Shown here: one piece after another, positions 27,174-35,720 of the stretch
Position numbering within the stretch: position 1 is the stretch's first letter
Layout: each line of letters starts with the position of its first letter
NCBI RefSeq assembly: GCF_003605645.1
Contig: NZ_QVMU01000009.1
Coordinates: 106,406-170,405 of the forward strand
Length of the DNA: 64,000 nt
Origin: Vibrio sinensis
GTDB taxonomy: Bacteria; Pseudomonadota; Gammaproteobacteria; Enterobacterales; Vibrionaceae
Reading direction: 5' to 3'
The notes under the pieces: model-generated
The model's input: only the letters and a program-made list of their open reading frames with translations
Databases searched by the model: none
Told to the model about the DNA's origin: nothing
Translations under genes and position numbers: made by a program

Positions 27174-27845
27174 ATGGACATCTTATTTCTTCACACTCTC
27201 AGCAGCAATACCGAATTATTTGCACCGCTGGTCTCAAAAGCACTACCTCACCACCAGTTGCATCACGATGTACAAGAACATTTTCTTTCCACCATTCGTG
27301 AACATGGGCCAACAGTAGATATTACCCGAGAAATACACACTTACTTAAAAGACAAACTCAATCGTGGACACGATTATATCGTTTGCACCTGTTCTACACT
27401 TGGTCCTATTGTCGATAGCTACCCAGATCAAAATGTATTTAGAGTTGATAGACCCATGGCACAAGAATGTGCCAACTACCAGCGCGCATTGGTTGCCGTC
27501 ACACTAGAAAGTACTGTAGAACCAACGAAAGCACTATTGCAGCACTTTGCACCCAATACTCAACTGAGTTTTTTGTTCATAGATGGCGCGTGGGATCACT
27601 ATACCAATCTAGATACCACAGCATTTAATCAGTGTATCACTGATGCGATAGCGCAACATTTCACCGATTCTGAAGTCGCTTTCGATGCTGTTGTGTTAGC
27701 TCAAGCTTCTATGTCGACAGCGTCGACAATGGTGTCTAATACCATAAATTCTATTGCCACCAATCAGCATATCAAGAAAGTAACCGTGCTAAACAGTCCA
27801 AATTCATGTCTACATTTTATAGTCTCTCTTTTGGAGCATGAATAA
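27174..27845 (+). CDS. Asp/Glu-racemase-like protein of unknown function
   Basis: 223 residues, no signal peptide. The IVCTCSTLGPIVD segment (C71, C73) followed later by VVLAQASMSTAS and near the end NSPNSCLHFI recalls the two-cysteine, two-lobe layout of aspartate/glutamate/hydantoin racemase folds, in which a Cys in each lobe acts as acid/base. The match is to general pattern only. AAGGAGTG precedes the ATG. The stop directly abuts the ATG of the YgjV-like gene, so they are translationally coupled. Substrate unknown; it lies after the eda terminator and is not part of the uronate operon. Confidence 0.65.
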   Translation: MDILFLHTLSSNTELFAPLVSKALPHHQLHHDVQEHFLSTIREHGPTVDITREIHTYLKDKLNRGHDYIVCTCSTLGPIVDSYPDQNVFRVDRPMAQECANYQRALVAVTLESTVEPTKALLQHFAPNTQLSFLFIDGAWDHYTNLDTTAFNQCITDAIAQHFTDSEVAFDAVVLAQASMSTASTMVSNTINSIATNQHIKKVTVLNSPNSCLHFIVSLLEHE

Positions 27846-28358
27846 ATGTTGTTGGCACAAGTTATCGGTGGTATTGCGTTTATCTTCGGTATTCTCGCGT
27901 TTTTACAAAAAGAAGATATTCGCTTTAGATACTGCATGGTGGTGTTCTGCTTCACCATGGCATTTCATTTTATTATGATGGGGGCTGTTGTTGGCGCAAT
28001 TGGTGTGACCATAAATGGTTTTCGAGCTTTTGCATCAATAAAGACGCAATCGAAAAAAGCGATGTGGTTCTTCATTTTTTTACTGGCAGTCTCCACGCTT
28101 CCCTATGTAGTATCACCCATCGAAGTTCTACCCATCATCGGTTCTGCGATTGGGACATGGGCGCTATTCTCAGCGTCCGGAATTAAAATGCGTAGCTTGA
28201 TCTTGTTTAACTCATGTTGTTGGTTCACGCACAACTTATGGGTAGGATCAATTGGTGGCACGTTAGTTGAAGCGACGTTTATTGTAGCCAATAGCATCAC
28301 AATCTATCGCTTATACAGGGCAACACAAACACTCGTTAAACAAGCGCCAACTCATTAA
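27846..28358 (+). CDS. YgjV-family inner-membrane protein
   Basis: 170 residues with five or six hydrophobic helices. The start LLAQVIGGIAFIFGILAFLQ and the later FNSCCWFTHNLWVGSIGGTL fit the YgjV (Imp-YgjV) family, small membrane proteins of unknown role. The ATG follows the upstream stop codon without a gap. An RLYRATQTL tail is cytoplasmic. No further function can be inferred. Confidence 0.75.
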   Translation: MLLAQVIGGIAFIFGILAFLQKEDIRFRYCMVVFCFTMAFHFIMMGAVVGAIGVTINGFRAFASIKTQSKKAMWFFIFLLAVSTLPYVVSPIEVLPIIGSAIGTWALFSASGIKMRSLILFNSCCWFTHNLWVGSIGGTLVEATFIVANSITIYRLYRATQTLVKQAPTH

Positions 28359-28401
28359 GATATATAACGTTTGTTTGTAAATAGCGCATTGAAATAATAG
28401 C

Positions 28402-28430
28402 CCCCAAGCAATATCAAGATGTTTGGGGAT
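28402..28430. terminator. Weak terminator-like hairpin between converging genes
   Basis: CCCCAAGCA can pair with TGTTTGGGG around AATATCAAGA-type loop bases; the downstream T content is low on either strand. Confidence 0.4.
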
Positions 28431-28439
28431 AGCTCTTTA

Positions 28440-29342
28440 TTATGATAACTGGCGATGTTTCCGCTTATACATTTCTTGATCAGCGGTACTAATAATATGA
28501 GAGGTAGAATGGGCCTCACCATAGAACAAACTGGATCCTATACTGGCCGTAATTTCTAGACGGACGTCACTTAGCTCATAAACTTCACTCAAACGTTCTG
28601 ACATACGATCTGTTATTTCTTCTGCAAAATTTCCAGCAGACTGAATATCATGACCGATACCCTCTAGTAAGACGATATATTCATCCCCACCAACACGAGC
28701 CACCGTATCGGTTTTTCTTACCTGCAATTTCAATCGATGTGCGACTTCCATCAACAATTGGTCGCCAACATCATGACCGTGAATATCATTCACCAACTTA
28801 AATTTGTCTAAATCAACAAACAACACGGCACAATACGTTCCTTGTCGCTGACTGCGATTTTGTGCTTCTTCAATACGTTCAATTAAATAACGTCGATTAG
28901 GTAGATTGGTTAAAGGATCGGTTAACGCTAAGCTTCGTACTTCATTTTCAATTTTCTTCTGATAAGAGATGTCCGTTGAAATACCAAACATTGCAACAAT
29001 ACGCTGTTTATCTTGAGTGTCATAAATTGGTGTTTGAACTTCTAAATAAACTTGTTCGCATCCATCCAACTCACCAACTATGATTTCTTCTTGAGTACTT
29101 TCTCCCTGTAATACCCTTTCATCGATACTACGAAGATAGACAGCAACATCAGCGGGGAAAAAGTCTTTATCAGTGCGACCTATTAACTCATCAATAGTGC
29201 ACTCGAATAGATTCAATGTTTTTTTATTCGCATAAATATAGCGTGACTGAGTATCTTTTATGTAGATAAATACCGGACAATTGTTTAGCGCGACTTTCAG
29301 TTGCTCAATATCATCCATTACATAAAAATCGTCTTTGTTCAT
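28440..29342 (-). CDS. PAS-GGDEF diguanylate cyclase
   Basis: 300 residues. A PAS domain (about 15-128: NNCPVFIYIKD, RYIYANKKTLNLF, GRTDKDFF) is followed by a GGDEF domain from about 135 (LALTDPLTNLPNRRYL). The active site reads G218-G-D-E-Y222, an accepted GGDEF variant, and R209-K-T-D212 lies five residues before it as the RxxD inhibitory site, so product feedback by c-di-GMP is expected. No membrane segment or EAL domain is seen, so this is a soluble cyclase sensing a cytoplasmic cue through PAS. Confidence 0.9.
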   Translation of the reverse strand: MNKDDFYVMDDIEQLKVALNNCPVFIYIKDTQSRYIYANKKTLNLFECTIDELIGRTDKDFFPADVAVYLRSIDERVLQGESTQEEIIVGELDGCEQVYLEVQTPIYDTQDKQRIVAMFGISTDISYQKKIENEVRSLALTDPLTNLPNRRYLIERIEEAQNRSQRQGTYCAVLFVDLDKFKLVNDIHGHDVGDQLLMEVAHRLKLQVRKTDTVARVGGDEYIVLLEGIGHDIQSAGNFAEEITDRMSERLSEVYELSDVRLEITASIGSSLFYGEAHSTSHIISTADQEMYKRKHRQLS

Positions 29343-29624
29343 TTCACTATCCGTGCTTTATATTTCATTATTTAAGAGTACTGGAGCCAGTTTCGAAAGA
29401 AAAAAGCTGTCGCCCATAGTGTGCCCAAGTCTATATTCCCGCACGTAATCCAGTTCAATTCTGTGAGCTGTCTATGCTAAAGATCACGATCTTGTTGCCT
29501 ATACCTACTTTCTAATACGGATAAAACACCATAACAAAAATATAACTCATACCCGTATAATTAATATTTGACCTGTCTATAAGTGTAGGGCTGAACATCG
29601 TCTTGTCGAAATAAAGGGGACATT

Positions 29625-30134
29625 ATGCTTACCGTAACTCAACTCGCTAGAGAGTGCGATCTCTCACGCACTACCGTTCTTTACTATGAGCGTGAGCACT
29701 TACTTACTCCAGCATACCGTTCTGATAATGGTTACCGATGGTATGGCGAAAAAGAGATAGAACGATTGAAAGCAATCACGGCTTATCGTTCTTATGGGTT
29801 ACCTATTTCAACCATAAAAACCCTGCTCGAACAACAAGCGCAGTCTCAAGCTCAAATTCTAAAAGATCACTTTAATGAGCTAGAACTTGAGATCCAAAAC
29901 TTACGTTCGCAACAAAAAGCGATTGTCGCATTGCTGCAAGAACCTAACTTATTAGAGGAAAATATTGTGAATAAACAACGCTGGGTCGCCATTATGCAAG
30001 CATCAGGTTTTACCGAAAATGACATGATCAAATGGCATCAAAAATTTGAAGAGATGGAACCACAAGAGCACCAGAAGTTTCTTGAGTCATTAGGAATTGA
30101 AGAGCAAGAGATCCAACAGATCCGTCAGCTTTAG
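29625..30134 (+). CDS. MerR-family transcriptional regulator
   Basis: 169 residues. The N-terminal winged helix-turn-helix (TVTQLARECDLSRTTVLYYE, then GYRWYGEKEIERLKAI, residues 3-70) is typical of MerR. A coiled-coil dimer helix (about 80-115) and a short C-terminal helical region rich in Glu and Gln follow (MIKWHQKFEEMEPQEHQ). There are no clustered cysteines, so metal sensing is unlikely; drug or stress ligands are more probable. AAAGGGGAC precedes the ATG. It stands alone, with the terminator behind it. Confidence 0.85.
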   Translation: MLTVTQLARECDLSRTTVLYYEREHLLTPAYRSDNGYRWYGEKEIERLKAITAYRSYGLPISTIKTLLEQQAQSQAQILKDHFNELELEIQNLRSQQKAIVALLQEPNLLEENIVNKQRWVAIMQASGFTENDMIKWHQKFEEMEPQEHQKFLESLGIEEQEIQQIRQL

Positions 30135-30141
30135 CTCCAAT

Positions 30142-30173
30142 AAAAAACACCGCGTAATACGTGGTGTTTTTTA
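30142..30173. terminator. Bidirectional terminator between MerR and BCCT genes
   Basis: AAAAAACACCGCGTA opposite TACGTGGTGTTTTTT, with A and T runs on both sides, serving both converging genes. Confidence 0.85.
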
Positions 30174-30193
30174 TTATATAGAGCCAAACTAGC

Positions 30194-31825
30194 CTAGTTT
30201 ACAATTTTAGCTTGTAAGCACTCTGTTTCTACTAATGAACTCAACTTTTCAGTTGGTTGTTCCACTGGAATCGAGCGTACCGAGCCGTTCTCATAAACCA
30301 ACACTGCACTATCAGTTAGAGGGCCAAAATCTTTCTTCATCGCTTTAACCATCGAATAAAGCATAAGAACCGAAATTGGCATCAGAGGTATCGTTGTACC
30401 CACAGCTAAAGCTTGTATAACGTCCATACCTCCTACGAGCAATATACCAAATACTAATAAAACGATCATACCGCACCAAATTAAGCGAGAAACAGGAGAG
30501 GCTTCCTCCCCATCTTCAAGATCTGTCGATGTCATCCCCGCTAATACTCGCGTTGCAGCATCTATTGTTGTAGCTAAAAATACACCTGCAAGTAAGAGGA
30601 ACACTCCCATCAGCACTTTGCTCATTGGCATATGCGAAAGCACAGTCACAACAGCCTTTGGCAAACTATTTGTGGTATAAACCGTATATACATCCACGAT
30701 TTCATTGTATTGTAGGTGTAGTGCGAATCCGCCCATAATCATAAAGAATAAAAATGCACTGACGGAACCCCAGAACATACAGCCTACAATGACTTGTTTA
30801 AGCGTACGACCATAAGAGATTGATGTAATAAATAGTCCCATCATCGGCCCATAAGCAATAATCCAAGCACCATAGAAAATGGTCCATTTAGCAGGAAAGC
30901 CACCACCGGTAACAGGATCAGTCCATGTCATTATTCTAGGGAAGTATTGCAACAACATTCCAATCGTATTTGATGATAAATTAAGTAAATAAGCTGTAGG
31001 GCCACCAACTAGGACCAAGAGTAAAATGGCAAGGGCAAGAATACCATTTACGTCTGATAAGATTTTCATCCCCTTATCCATTGAGCGAAATACACTCACG
31101 GCTATAACTGCAGCAAACATCATTAACACTGCCAATTTAAGTGTTAATGTATCCTGAACGCCGGTGACTTCACTAAATAACCCAGCAACTAATGGCACTG
31201 CAGAACCAAGTGTAACGCCAATACCACCAATCAAGCCAAAAATAACAAAGATATCAATCCATTTACCAACTTTTCCCCTAGCATTTTTCTCACCAACTAA
31301 AGGGATAAAACATTCACTTACACGTTTGCGTTTTGCGCGACGAACACCTACAAAATAAGCAATAGGTAAAGTGGATATTAAATATAGTGCCCAATAAAAA
31401 GGTCCCCAATGGAAAACACCGTATACTGCGGCAACTTCAAGTGCTTCTGCAGACATTGACTCAATCCCTAACGGAGGATCGACTAACAACGCGACAGGCT
31501 CAACCATTGACCAGTTAACTATGCCGATACCAAAACCAGAAGCAATAATCATCGCAGCCCAAGAAACATTACTAAACTTTGGTTTTTCGTCTGCTCCACC
31601 AATTTTAATATTACCGTAACGACCAAATGCAACCCAACCAAATAGAAACATCGAGAAAAATACAGTAACTAAGTATGTCCAACCGAAACTGTCCGTTAAG
31701 AATGTATACAGCTCTTGAATAACACCTTGTAGAGAATCAGAAAAATAAATCATGGGTGCTGTTATTGCTAGCACCGCCATGATGGAGGGGAAGAATAATC
31801 CCGTATCAATTTTGTACTTTATCAT
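30194..31825 (-). CDS. BCCT-family transporter, second copy
   Basis: 543 residues, about twelve membrane segments. The glycine-rich motif reads ASGFGIGIVNWSMVEP (about 92-107) and the second landmark WTIFYGAWIIAYGPMMGLF with SISYGR. The first transporter (1582-3189) has a different motif, so they likely carry different substrates. The ATG has AAGGTCTGATA upstream. It is the last gene of a minus-strand unit after a cupin and an enolase-superfamily enzyme, an arrangement parallel to the unit at the window start. Substrate could be a betaine-like or carboxylated compound catabolised by those enzymes. Confidence 0.85.
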   Translation of the reverse strand: MIKYKIDTGLFFPSIMAVLAITAPMIYFSDSLQGVIQELYTFLTDSFGWTYLVTVFFSMFLFGWVAFGRYGNIKIGGADEKPKFSNVSWAAMIIASGFGIGIVNWSMVEPVALLVDPPLGIESMSAEALEVAAVYGVFHWGPFYWALYLISTLPIAYFVGVRRAKRKRVSECFIPLVGEKNARGKVGKWIDIFVIFGLIGGIGVTLGSAVPLVAGLFSEVTGVQDTLTLKLAVLMMFAAVIAVSVFRSMDKGMKILSDVNGILALAILLLVLVGGPTAYLLNLSSNTIGMLLQYFPRIMTWTDPVTGGGFPAKWTIFYGAWIIAYGPMMGLFITSISYGRTLKQVIVGCMFWGSVSAFLFFMIMGGFALHLQYNEIVDVYTVYTTNSLPKAVVTVLSHMPMSKVLMGVFLLLAGVFLATTIDAATRVLAGMTSTDLEDGEEASPVSRLIWCGMIVLLVFGILLVGGMDVIQALAVGTTIPLMPISVLMLYSMVKAMKKDFGPLTDSAVLVYENGSVRSIPVEQPTEKLSSLVETECLQAKIVN

Positions 31826-31847
31826 TATCAGACCTTCACATTTTAAA

Positions 31848-32232
31848 TTATTTGAAATCTAAAAAACTCACAAATTTAGATGCTTCTTTCCAATTTGCTG
31901 GCGCTAACGCGTAGAAAACAGTGCAATTTTTTCCTTTATATTTAAGTAGGGTATTTTCAGGAATAAAAACCACATCACCACGCTGTGCTATAAGTTTTCT
32001 GCTTTCTTTATCACAATCAAACTCGAGAATAAATTCACCATCTAGTACAAAAATGAATTCATCATATTTCACTCTCCATGCGATGTTACACTCATGAAAA
32101 AAAGCCCAACCACCAGTCATTGACTGTGCATTTTCGGAACAAGCGGCTTCAGCAACTCGACACTCTCCGGGGGGGGGCTCCATCTCGATCTCCCCAAACC
32201 GCATCACTAAACTTAATCAGCTCGACTGACAT
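31848..32232 (-). pseudogene. EutQ-like cupin gene, frameshifted at a C9 tract
   Basis: The downstream frame encodes a single-domain cupin (GECRVAEAACSENAQSM, WAFFHECNIAWRVKYDEFIF, LDGEFILEFD, RGDVVFIPENT). Its only in-frame start (GTG 32207) has no ribosome binding site. A better start, ATG 32232 with AAAGGAAGAG upstream, opens a frame reading MSVELIKFSDAVWGDRDGAP that leaves the cupin frame at nine C (minus strand; 32169-32177). Removing one C joins them into a 127-residue protein ending exactly at the cupin stop. As given, translation from the ATG yields about 35 residues and stops. Either the gene is inactive, is switched by slippage, or the tract was miscalled. Cupins of this type often act as small isomerases or sensors beside catabolic enzymes. 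Confidence 0.75.
32169..32177. repeat. Homopolymer tract of nine G (C9 on the coding strand)
   Basis: GGGGGGGGG on the plus strand inside the 5' part of the cupin gene, at the point where the two reading frames must be joined. It is unusually long for this genome. Confidence 0.9.
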
Positions 32233-32293
32233 CAAACTCTTCCTTTGAAACGGCTCACATCTCATATGAGCCGTGATTTAAATCCACTAAAAA

Positions 32294-33463
32294 CTAGAAT
32301 CTTGGACAGCGATTATAAGGTTGATTGTCATCAAGACGCTTAAACTCATCACATGGGCCATTATCCAAATAGTGTTGGTGGGCTGCTTTCAATAGCTCAT
32401 CATTCAGCGTGACCCCTAAACCATGTCCCTCTGGAACCTGTATGATATTATTTGTCGCCTTGAACACCCCTTCTTCAATCACATCCATCGTTTGCCAGCG
32501 AGACAACAATTGATGTGGTTCAGTCATTCCTGGCATTGCTGCCGTAATATGCATGTACGCGGCAGTCATGATTCCGCCATCTCCAGAATAGAACCAGAAA
32601 TTGCGCCCCATAGCTTCACAGGCTGCGGCAAAACGAACCGTTGCAGCGACACCACCAAGTGTTGCGATATTTCCGACGAAAGCATCCGGAGCACCACTTG
32701 CAACAGACTGTGGAAGATCCATTTCATGAGTCGAAAATGGAATAGACGTATGCTGTCTTAATCGTGCCATATTCTGAAGTCCAATCACTGGATCTTCGAT
32801 ATTGCGAATATTCAAAGACTCTAACTCGCGAACCATCTTACGGGCCGTAGGCAGGCTCCAACCATAATTCGCATCAATTCGAAGCTCAGCAGCATCACCT
32901 AGACTTTCGCGTAGTCGCCGGTAAAGCTTAAGCTCATTTTCGGCGTCACTAAACCCTGCTTTTCCTTCAAACCACATTGAACCATGTTCTTCTTTCATAC
33001 GAACACAGTAATCAACCACCTCTTCGACAGACTGCTCTTTTCCAAGACGATAGGTAAAATACTCAGTAAACTTAATGTCTTTACGATATGCTCCACCTAA
33101 TAGTTGATATAGTGGTTGTTCCCAATATTTCCCGCGAAGATCCCAAAGAGCAATATCAATTGCCCCCCATGCTCGTGCCATATTTGGGTCACATATATTC
33201 ATCGCACTGCGCCATTCTGGAATGACCCCAGCTTCAAGATCTGTAATCTGTAGTGGGTCTTTACCTATTAGGTATGGCCCAATCACATCATTAATTATAT
33301 TTGCTTGTGCATCTGATGGCCCTTCACCTATTCCGATTAAGCCCTCATCAGTGAATACTTGCACCACTGTTTTTGGCATACCAGTCAGCATACCAACAGA
33401 CCAAACGTACGGTGCTTCCATTGGAACGTTAATCGGGGTAGCAACAACCTTCGTAATTTTCAT
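32294..33463 (-). CDS. Enolase-superfamily enzyme, second type
   Basis: 389 residues. Capping domain, then barrel with MARAWGAIDIALWDLRGKYW (about 95-114), LYQLLGGAYR, metal ligands D197 (RIDANYGW) and E223 (IEDP), and a likely third near E247 (STHEMD). The catalytic Lys region reads F-E166-G-K168, so only the second lysine of KxK is kept, and the usual Asp/His dyad is N265 and FYSGDG. It thus differs from mandelate racemase and from the enzyme at 272-1396. Sugar-acid or betaine dehydration or epimerisation is likely. It heads a unit with the cupin and BCCT genes, divergent from a LysR regulator. Confidence 0.85.
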   Translation of the reverse strand: MKITKVVATPINVPMEAPYVWSVGMLTGMPKTVVQVFTDEGLIGIGEGPSDAQANIINDVIGPYLIGKDPLQITDLEAGVIPEWRSAMNICDPNMARAWGAIDIALWDLRGKYWEQPLYQLLGGAYRKDIKFTEYFTYRLGKEQSVEEVVDYCVRMKEEHGSMWFEGKAGFSDAENELKLYRRLRESLGDAAELRIDANYGWSLPTARKMVRELESLNIRNIEDPVIGLQNMARLRQHTSIPFSTHEMDLPQSVASGAPDAFVGNIATLGGVAATVRFAAACEAMGRNFWFYSGDGGIMTAAYMHITAAMPGMTEPHQLLSRWQTMDVIEEGVFKATNNIIQVPEGHGLGVTLNDELLKAAHQHYLDNGPCDEFKRLDDNQPYNRCPRF

Positions 33464-33767
33464 GTTTCAAATACTCTCGTGTGTAATGTTGTTGCTAATA
33501 TATTCCTTGTTTCGGAACTCTACTATTGCCCCATATTTATGACTCTTATAAATGAAATTTATACTTAATGAATATTTCTTTTTTAGAATGGAGAGTGACT
33601 TAATTATTAAGCCAATAAATTTTTTATTATTCATAACGTTATGATGATAAGCAGGTTAACTCCCGTTCTGTATCACTATTTCGTTTTACCGTTAATAATA
33701 TTGCTTGAATATTTGGAATAAATCACATAAATAATAAAAGTAATTATATATACAAAGATATTCCACC
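33464..33767. promoter_or_regulatory. Divergent promoter region between enolase-type gene and LysR gene
   Basis: 304 very AT-rich bases with no gene. As usual for LysR systems it should hold the regulator's binding site, but no clear T-N11-A palindrome could be fixed; the palindrome-like ATAACGTTAT at about 33632-33641 stands out. Confidence 0.5.
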
Positions 33768-34685
33768 ATGTATGAAGAAAAGGGCTCTCAAAACCAAATG
33801 CTTAGGCATATTCGTCTGCTCACCTTTTTTGATGTAGTCGTCAAACACATGAGTTTTTCAAAGGCTGCCGATGAATTAAATTTAAGCCAACCCGCAGTCA
33901 GCACAGCGATAAAATCGTTAGAGCAAGAACTCGGAGTTCACCTTTTTCATCGTCAAGGTCGAAAAATCAGCTTAACTACGGCTGGATTTAGCTTACATAA
34001 AAACACCAGCGTCACCTTACATGAAACACAGAAACATATTGATTACTCACTCGACCAACTTGGAAAAGAGAGAGAACTCTGCATCACTACTAGCCCTGCT
34101 TTTATGCGCTATTTCCTACTGCCTAAAATGAACCAATTGCTCGAGCAAATCCCTGATATAAGGCTGCGTTTCAAGAGCTTACCCGAGCGAGAGATAATAG
34201 TTGAACAGAACACAGACTGTGCAATTGCTAAAATAGGTAGCTACTGGCCAAACTGTAAAGCAGATCACCTGTTTGATGAAGCCATAATGGCAGTATGTAG
34301 TCCGGAATATCTAGATAAATACAAGCCAACACTACGAAATTTATCAAAACAAAGCCTGATTCATTTTAGTAGTACGGATTACGATAGAATTGAGTGGCAA
34401 CACTGGTTATTAGCATCCGGAGGACCAGTTAACCATATAAAATCGGGTCACATATTCAGTGATTATTCGCTCTGTTTGCAGGCAGCAGAGCTTAGTCTAG
34501 GTGTCACACTAGGTTGGCGGCATCTAATCCAAGATTATCTAAAAAGTGGACGTCTAATCCCTATTGGTAAGTTCACAATGCAAACCAACAATAGTTTCTA
34601 TTTCTTAAAGCCAAATAGCAGGGAAAGTCATCCACATATAGAAAAGCTTGAACATTGGCTAAATCAACAATTTATCGATCTCTAA
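33768..34685 (+). CDS. LysR-family regulator (GcvA-like)
   Basis: 305 residues. N-terminal helix-turn-helix in FDVVVKHMSFSKAADELNLS and QPAVSTAIKSLEQELGVHLF, then a periplasmic-binding-like effector domain (about 95-300). The GRKISLTTAG wing is typical. ATG 33768 is used; ATG 33798 (MLRHIRLLTFF) is also possible and gives a more standard N-terminus, since neither has a good ribosome binding site. It is divergent from the enolase/cupin/BCCT unit and probably activates it in response to its substrate. Confidence 0.85.
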   Translation: MYEEKGSQNQMLRHIRLLTFFDVVVKHMSFSKAADELNLSQPAVSTAIKSLEQELGVHLFHRQGRKISLTTAGFSLHKNTSVTLHETQKHIDYSLDQLGKERELCITTSPAFMRYFLLPKMNQLLEQIPDIRLRFKSLPEREIIVEQNTDCAIAKIGSYWPNCKADHLFDEAIMAVCSPEYLDKYKPTLRNLSKQSLIHFSSTDYDRIEWQHWLLASGGPVNHIKSGHIFSDYSLCLQAAELSLGVTLGWRHLIQDYLKSGRLIPIGKFTMQTNNSFYFLKPNSRESHPHIEKLEHWLNQQFIDL

Positions 34686-34686
34686 C

Positions 34687-35697
34687 TCATAGCTTTACAG
34701 CCGTACTCTCTCGCACTGCTAGAGAATACGGTACAAAGCTAACGTGATTTTCGAGCGCCACTTGTGATTTATCAATCAAACTATGCAGCAACTCTGCAGC
34801 CATGCGGCCTGATTCATGGAAATCGTAGACGAGGGATGTAATTTTAGGATTGTAATAAGCAGACATCGCGCCACCACCGACACCGCATACGCTAATATCT
34901 TGCGGAACTTGGTAACCGTGTCCCAATAGGTAGTTAATTGCGCCAATCGCCATTTTGTCGTTCACCGCAAAAATGCTATCCGGCTTAAGCGTGCTGTTTT
35001 CAAATATTTCTCGACAAGCATCATAACCACTGGTCACGGAGAAATCCCCTTTCGCCATCCATTCATCATGTTGAGGTAAGCCATACTGCACCAGACTATT
35101 GAGGTAGCCTTGCTTACGCTTTTGTCCAACAGAAATATCCGCTTCCGACACACCAATATAAGCAATACGTTGATGATTCAACGCGACTAAGTGCGCCATC
35201 ATATCTTCAACAGCAGAAACTTCGTCAAATAGGACACTAGGTGAACCATCCGTCGCGGTTTGTCCCATCACAACAAGCGGTTTATGGATTTTCCTAATTT
35301 TTTCTTCATGTTCAGGTGTAATAGTCGTAGCAATTAAGATGATGCCATCCACTTGTTTTTCAGCAAACAAGTCTAAGAATTCAAGTTCTTTGGCTATCGA
35401 ATGGTTAGTATTACCCAATATGATGGAATAGCCCTTATCAGAGTAATACTGGTCAATACCTGCGATATTTTCACCAGAGGAGGTTGCGTTGATTTTCGGT
35501 AGGATAACACCAATGGTTTGACTGCGTTTTGAGTGAAGCGCTTTCGCCAGTGCATTTGGTCGATAGCCAGTATCGTCCAACACTTTTTGGATACGCTTAC
35601 GCGCTTCCTCACCAACATAACCCGAGCTATTAATAACCCGAGACACGCTTGATATCGAAGTTTCCGCTAATTGAGCAATTTCTTTGATGGTTGGCAT
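34687..35697 (-). CDS. scrR: LacI-family repressor of the sucrose operon
   Basis: 336 residues. DNA-binding headpiece TIKEIAQLAETSISSVSRVI with hinge YRPNALAKALHS, then a sugar-binding core (SIFAVNDKMAIGAINYLL, GVGGGAMSAYYNP). It follows scrB by 23 bases in the same direction, the usual scrA-scrB-scrR order. Its operators are probably the two TGAAAA-GG-TTTTCA-type palindromes upstream of scrA. AAGGACACGGGAC precedes the ATG. Sucrose or fructose acts as inducer in known ScrR proteins. Confidence 0.85.
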   Translation of the reverse strand: MPTIKEIAQLAETSISSVSRVINSSGYVGEEARKRIQKVLDDTGYRPNALAKALHSKRSQTIGVILPKINATSSGENIAGIDQYYSDKGYSIILGNTNHSIAKELEFLDLFAEKQVDGIILIATTITPEHEEKIRKIHKPLVVMGQTATDGSPSVLFDEVSAVEDMMAHLVALNHQRIAYIGVSEADISVGQKRKQGYLNSLVQYGLPQHDEWMAKGDFSVTSGYDACREIFENSTLKPDSIFAVNDKMAIGAINYLLGHGYQVPQDISVCGVGGGAMSAYYNPKITSLVYDFHESGRMAAELLHSLIDKSQVALENHVSFVPYSLAVRESTAVKL

Positions 35698-35720
35698 GTC
35701 CCGTGTCCTTTATTTTAGGG

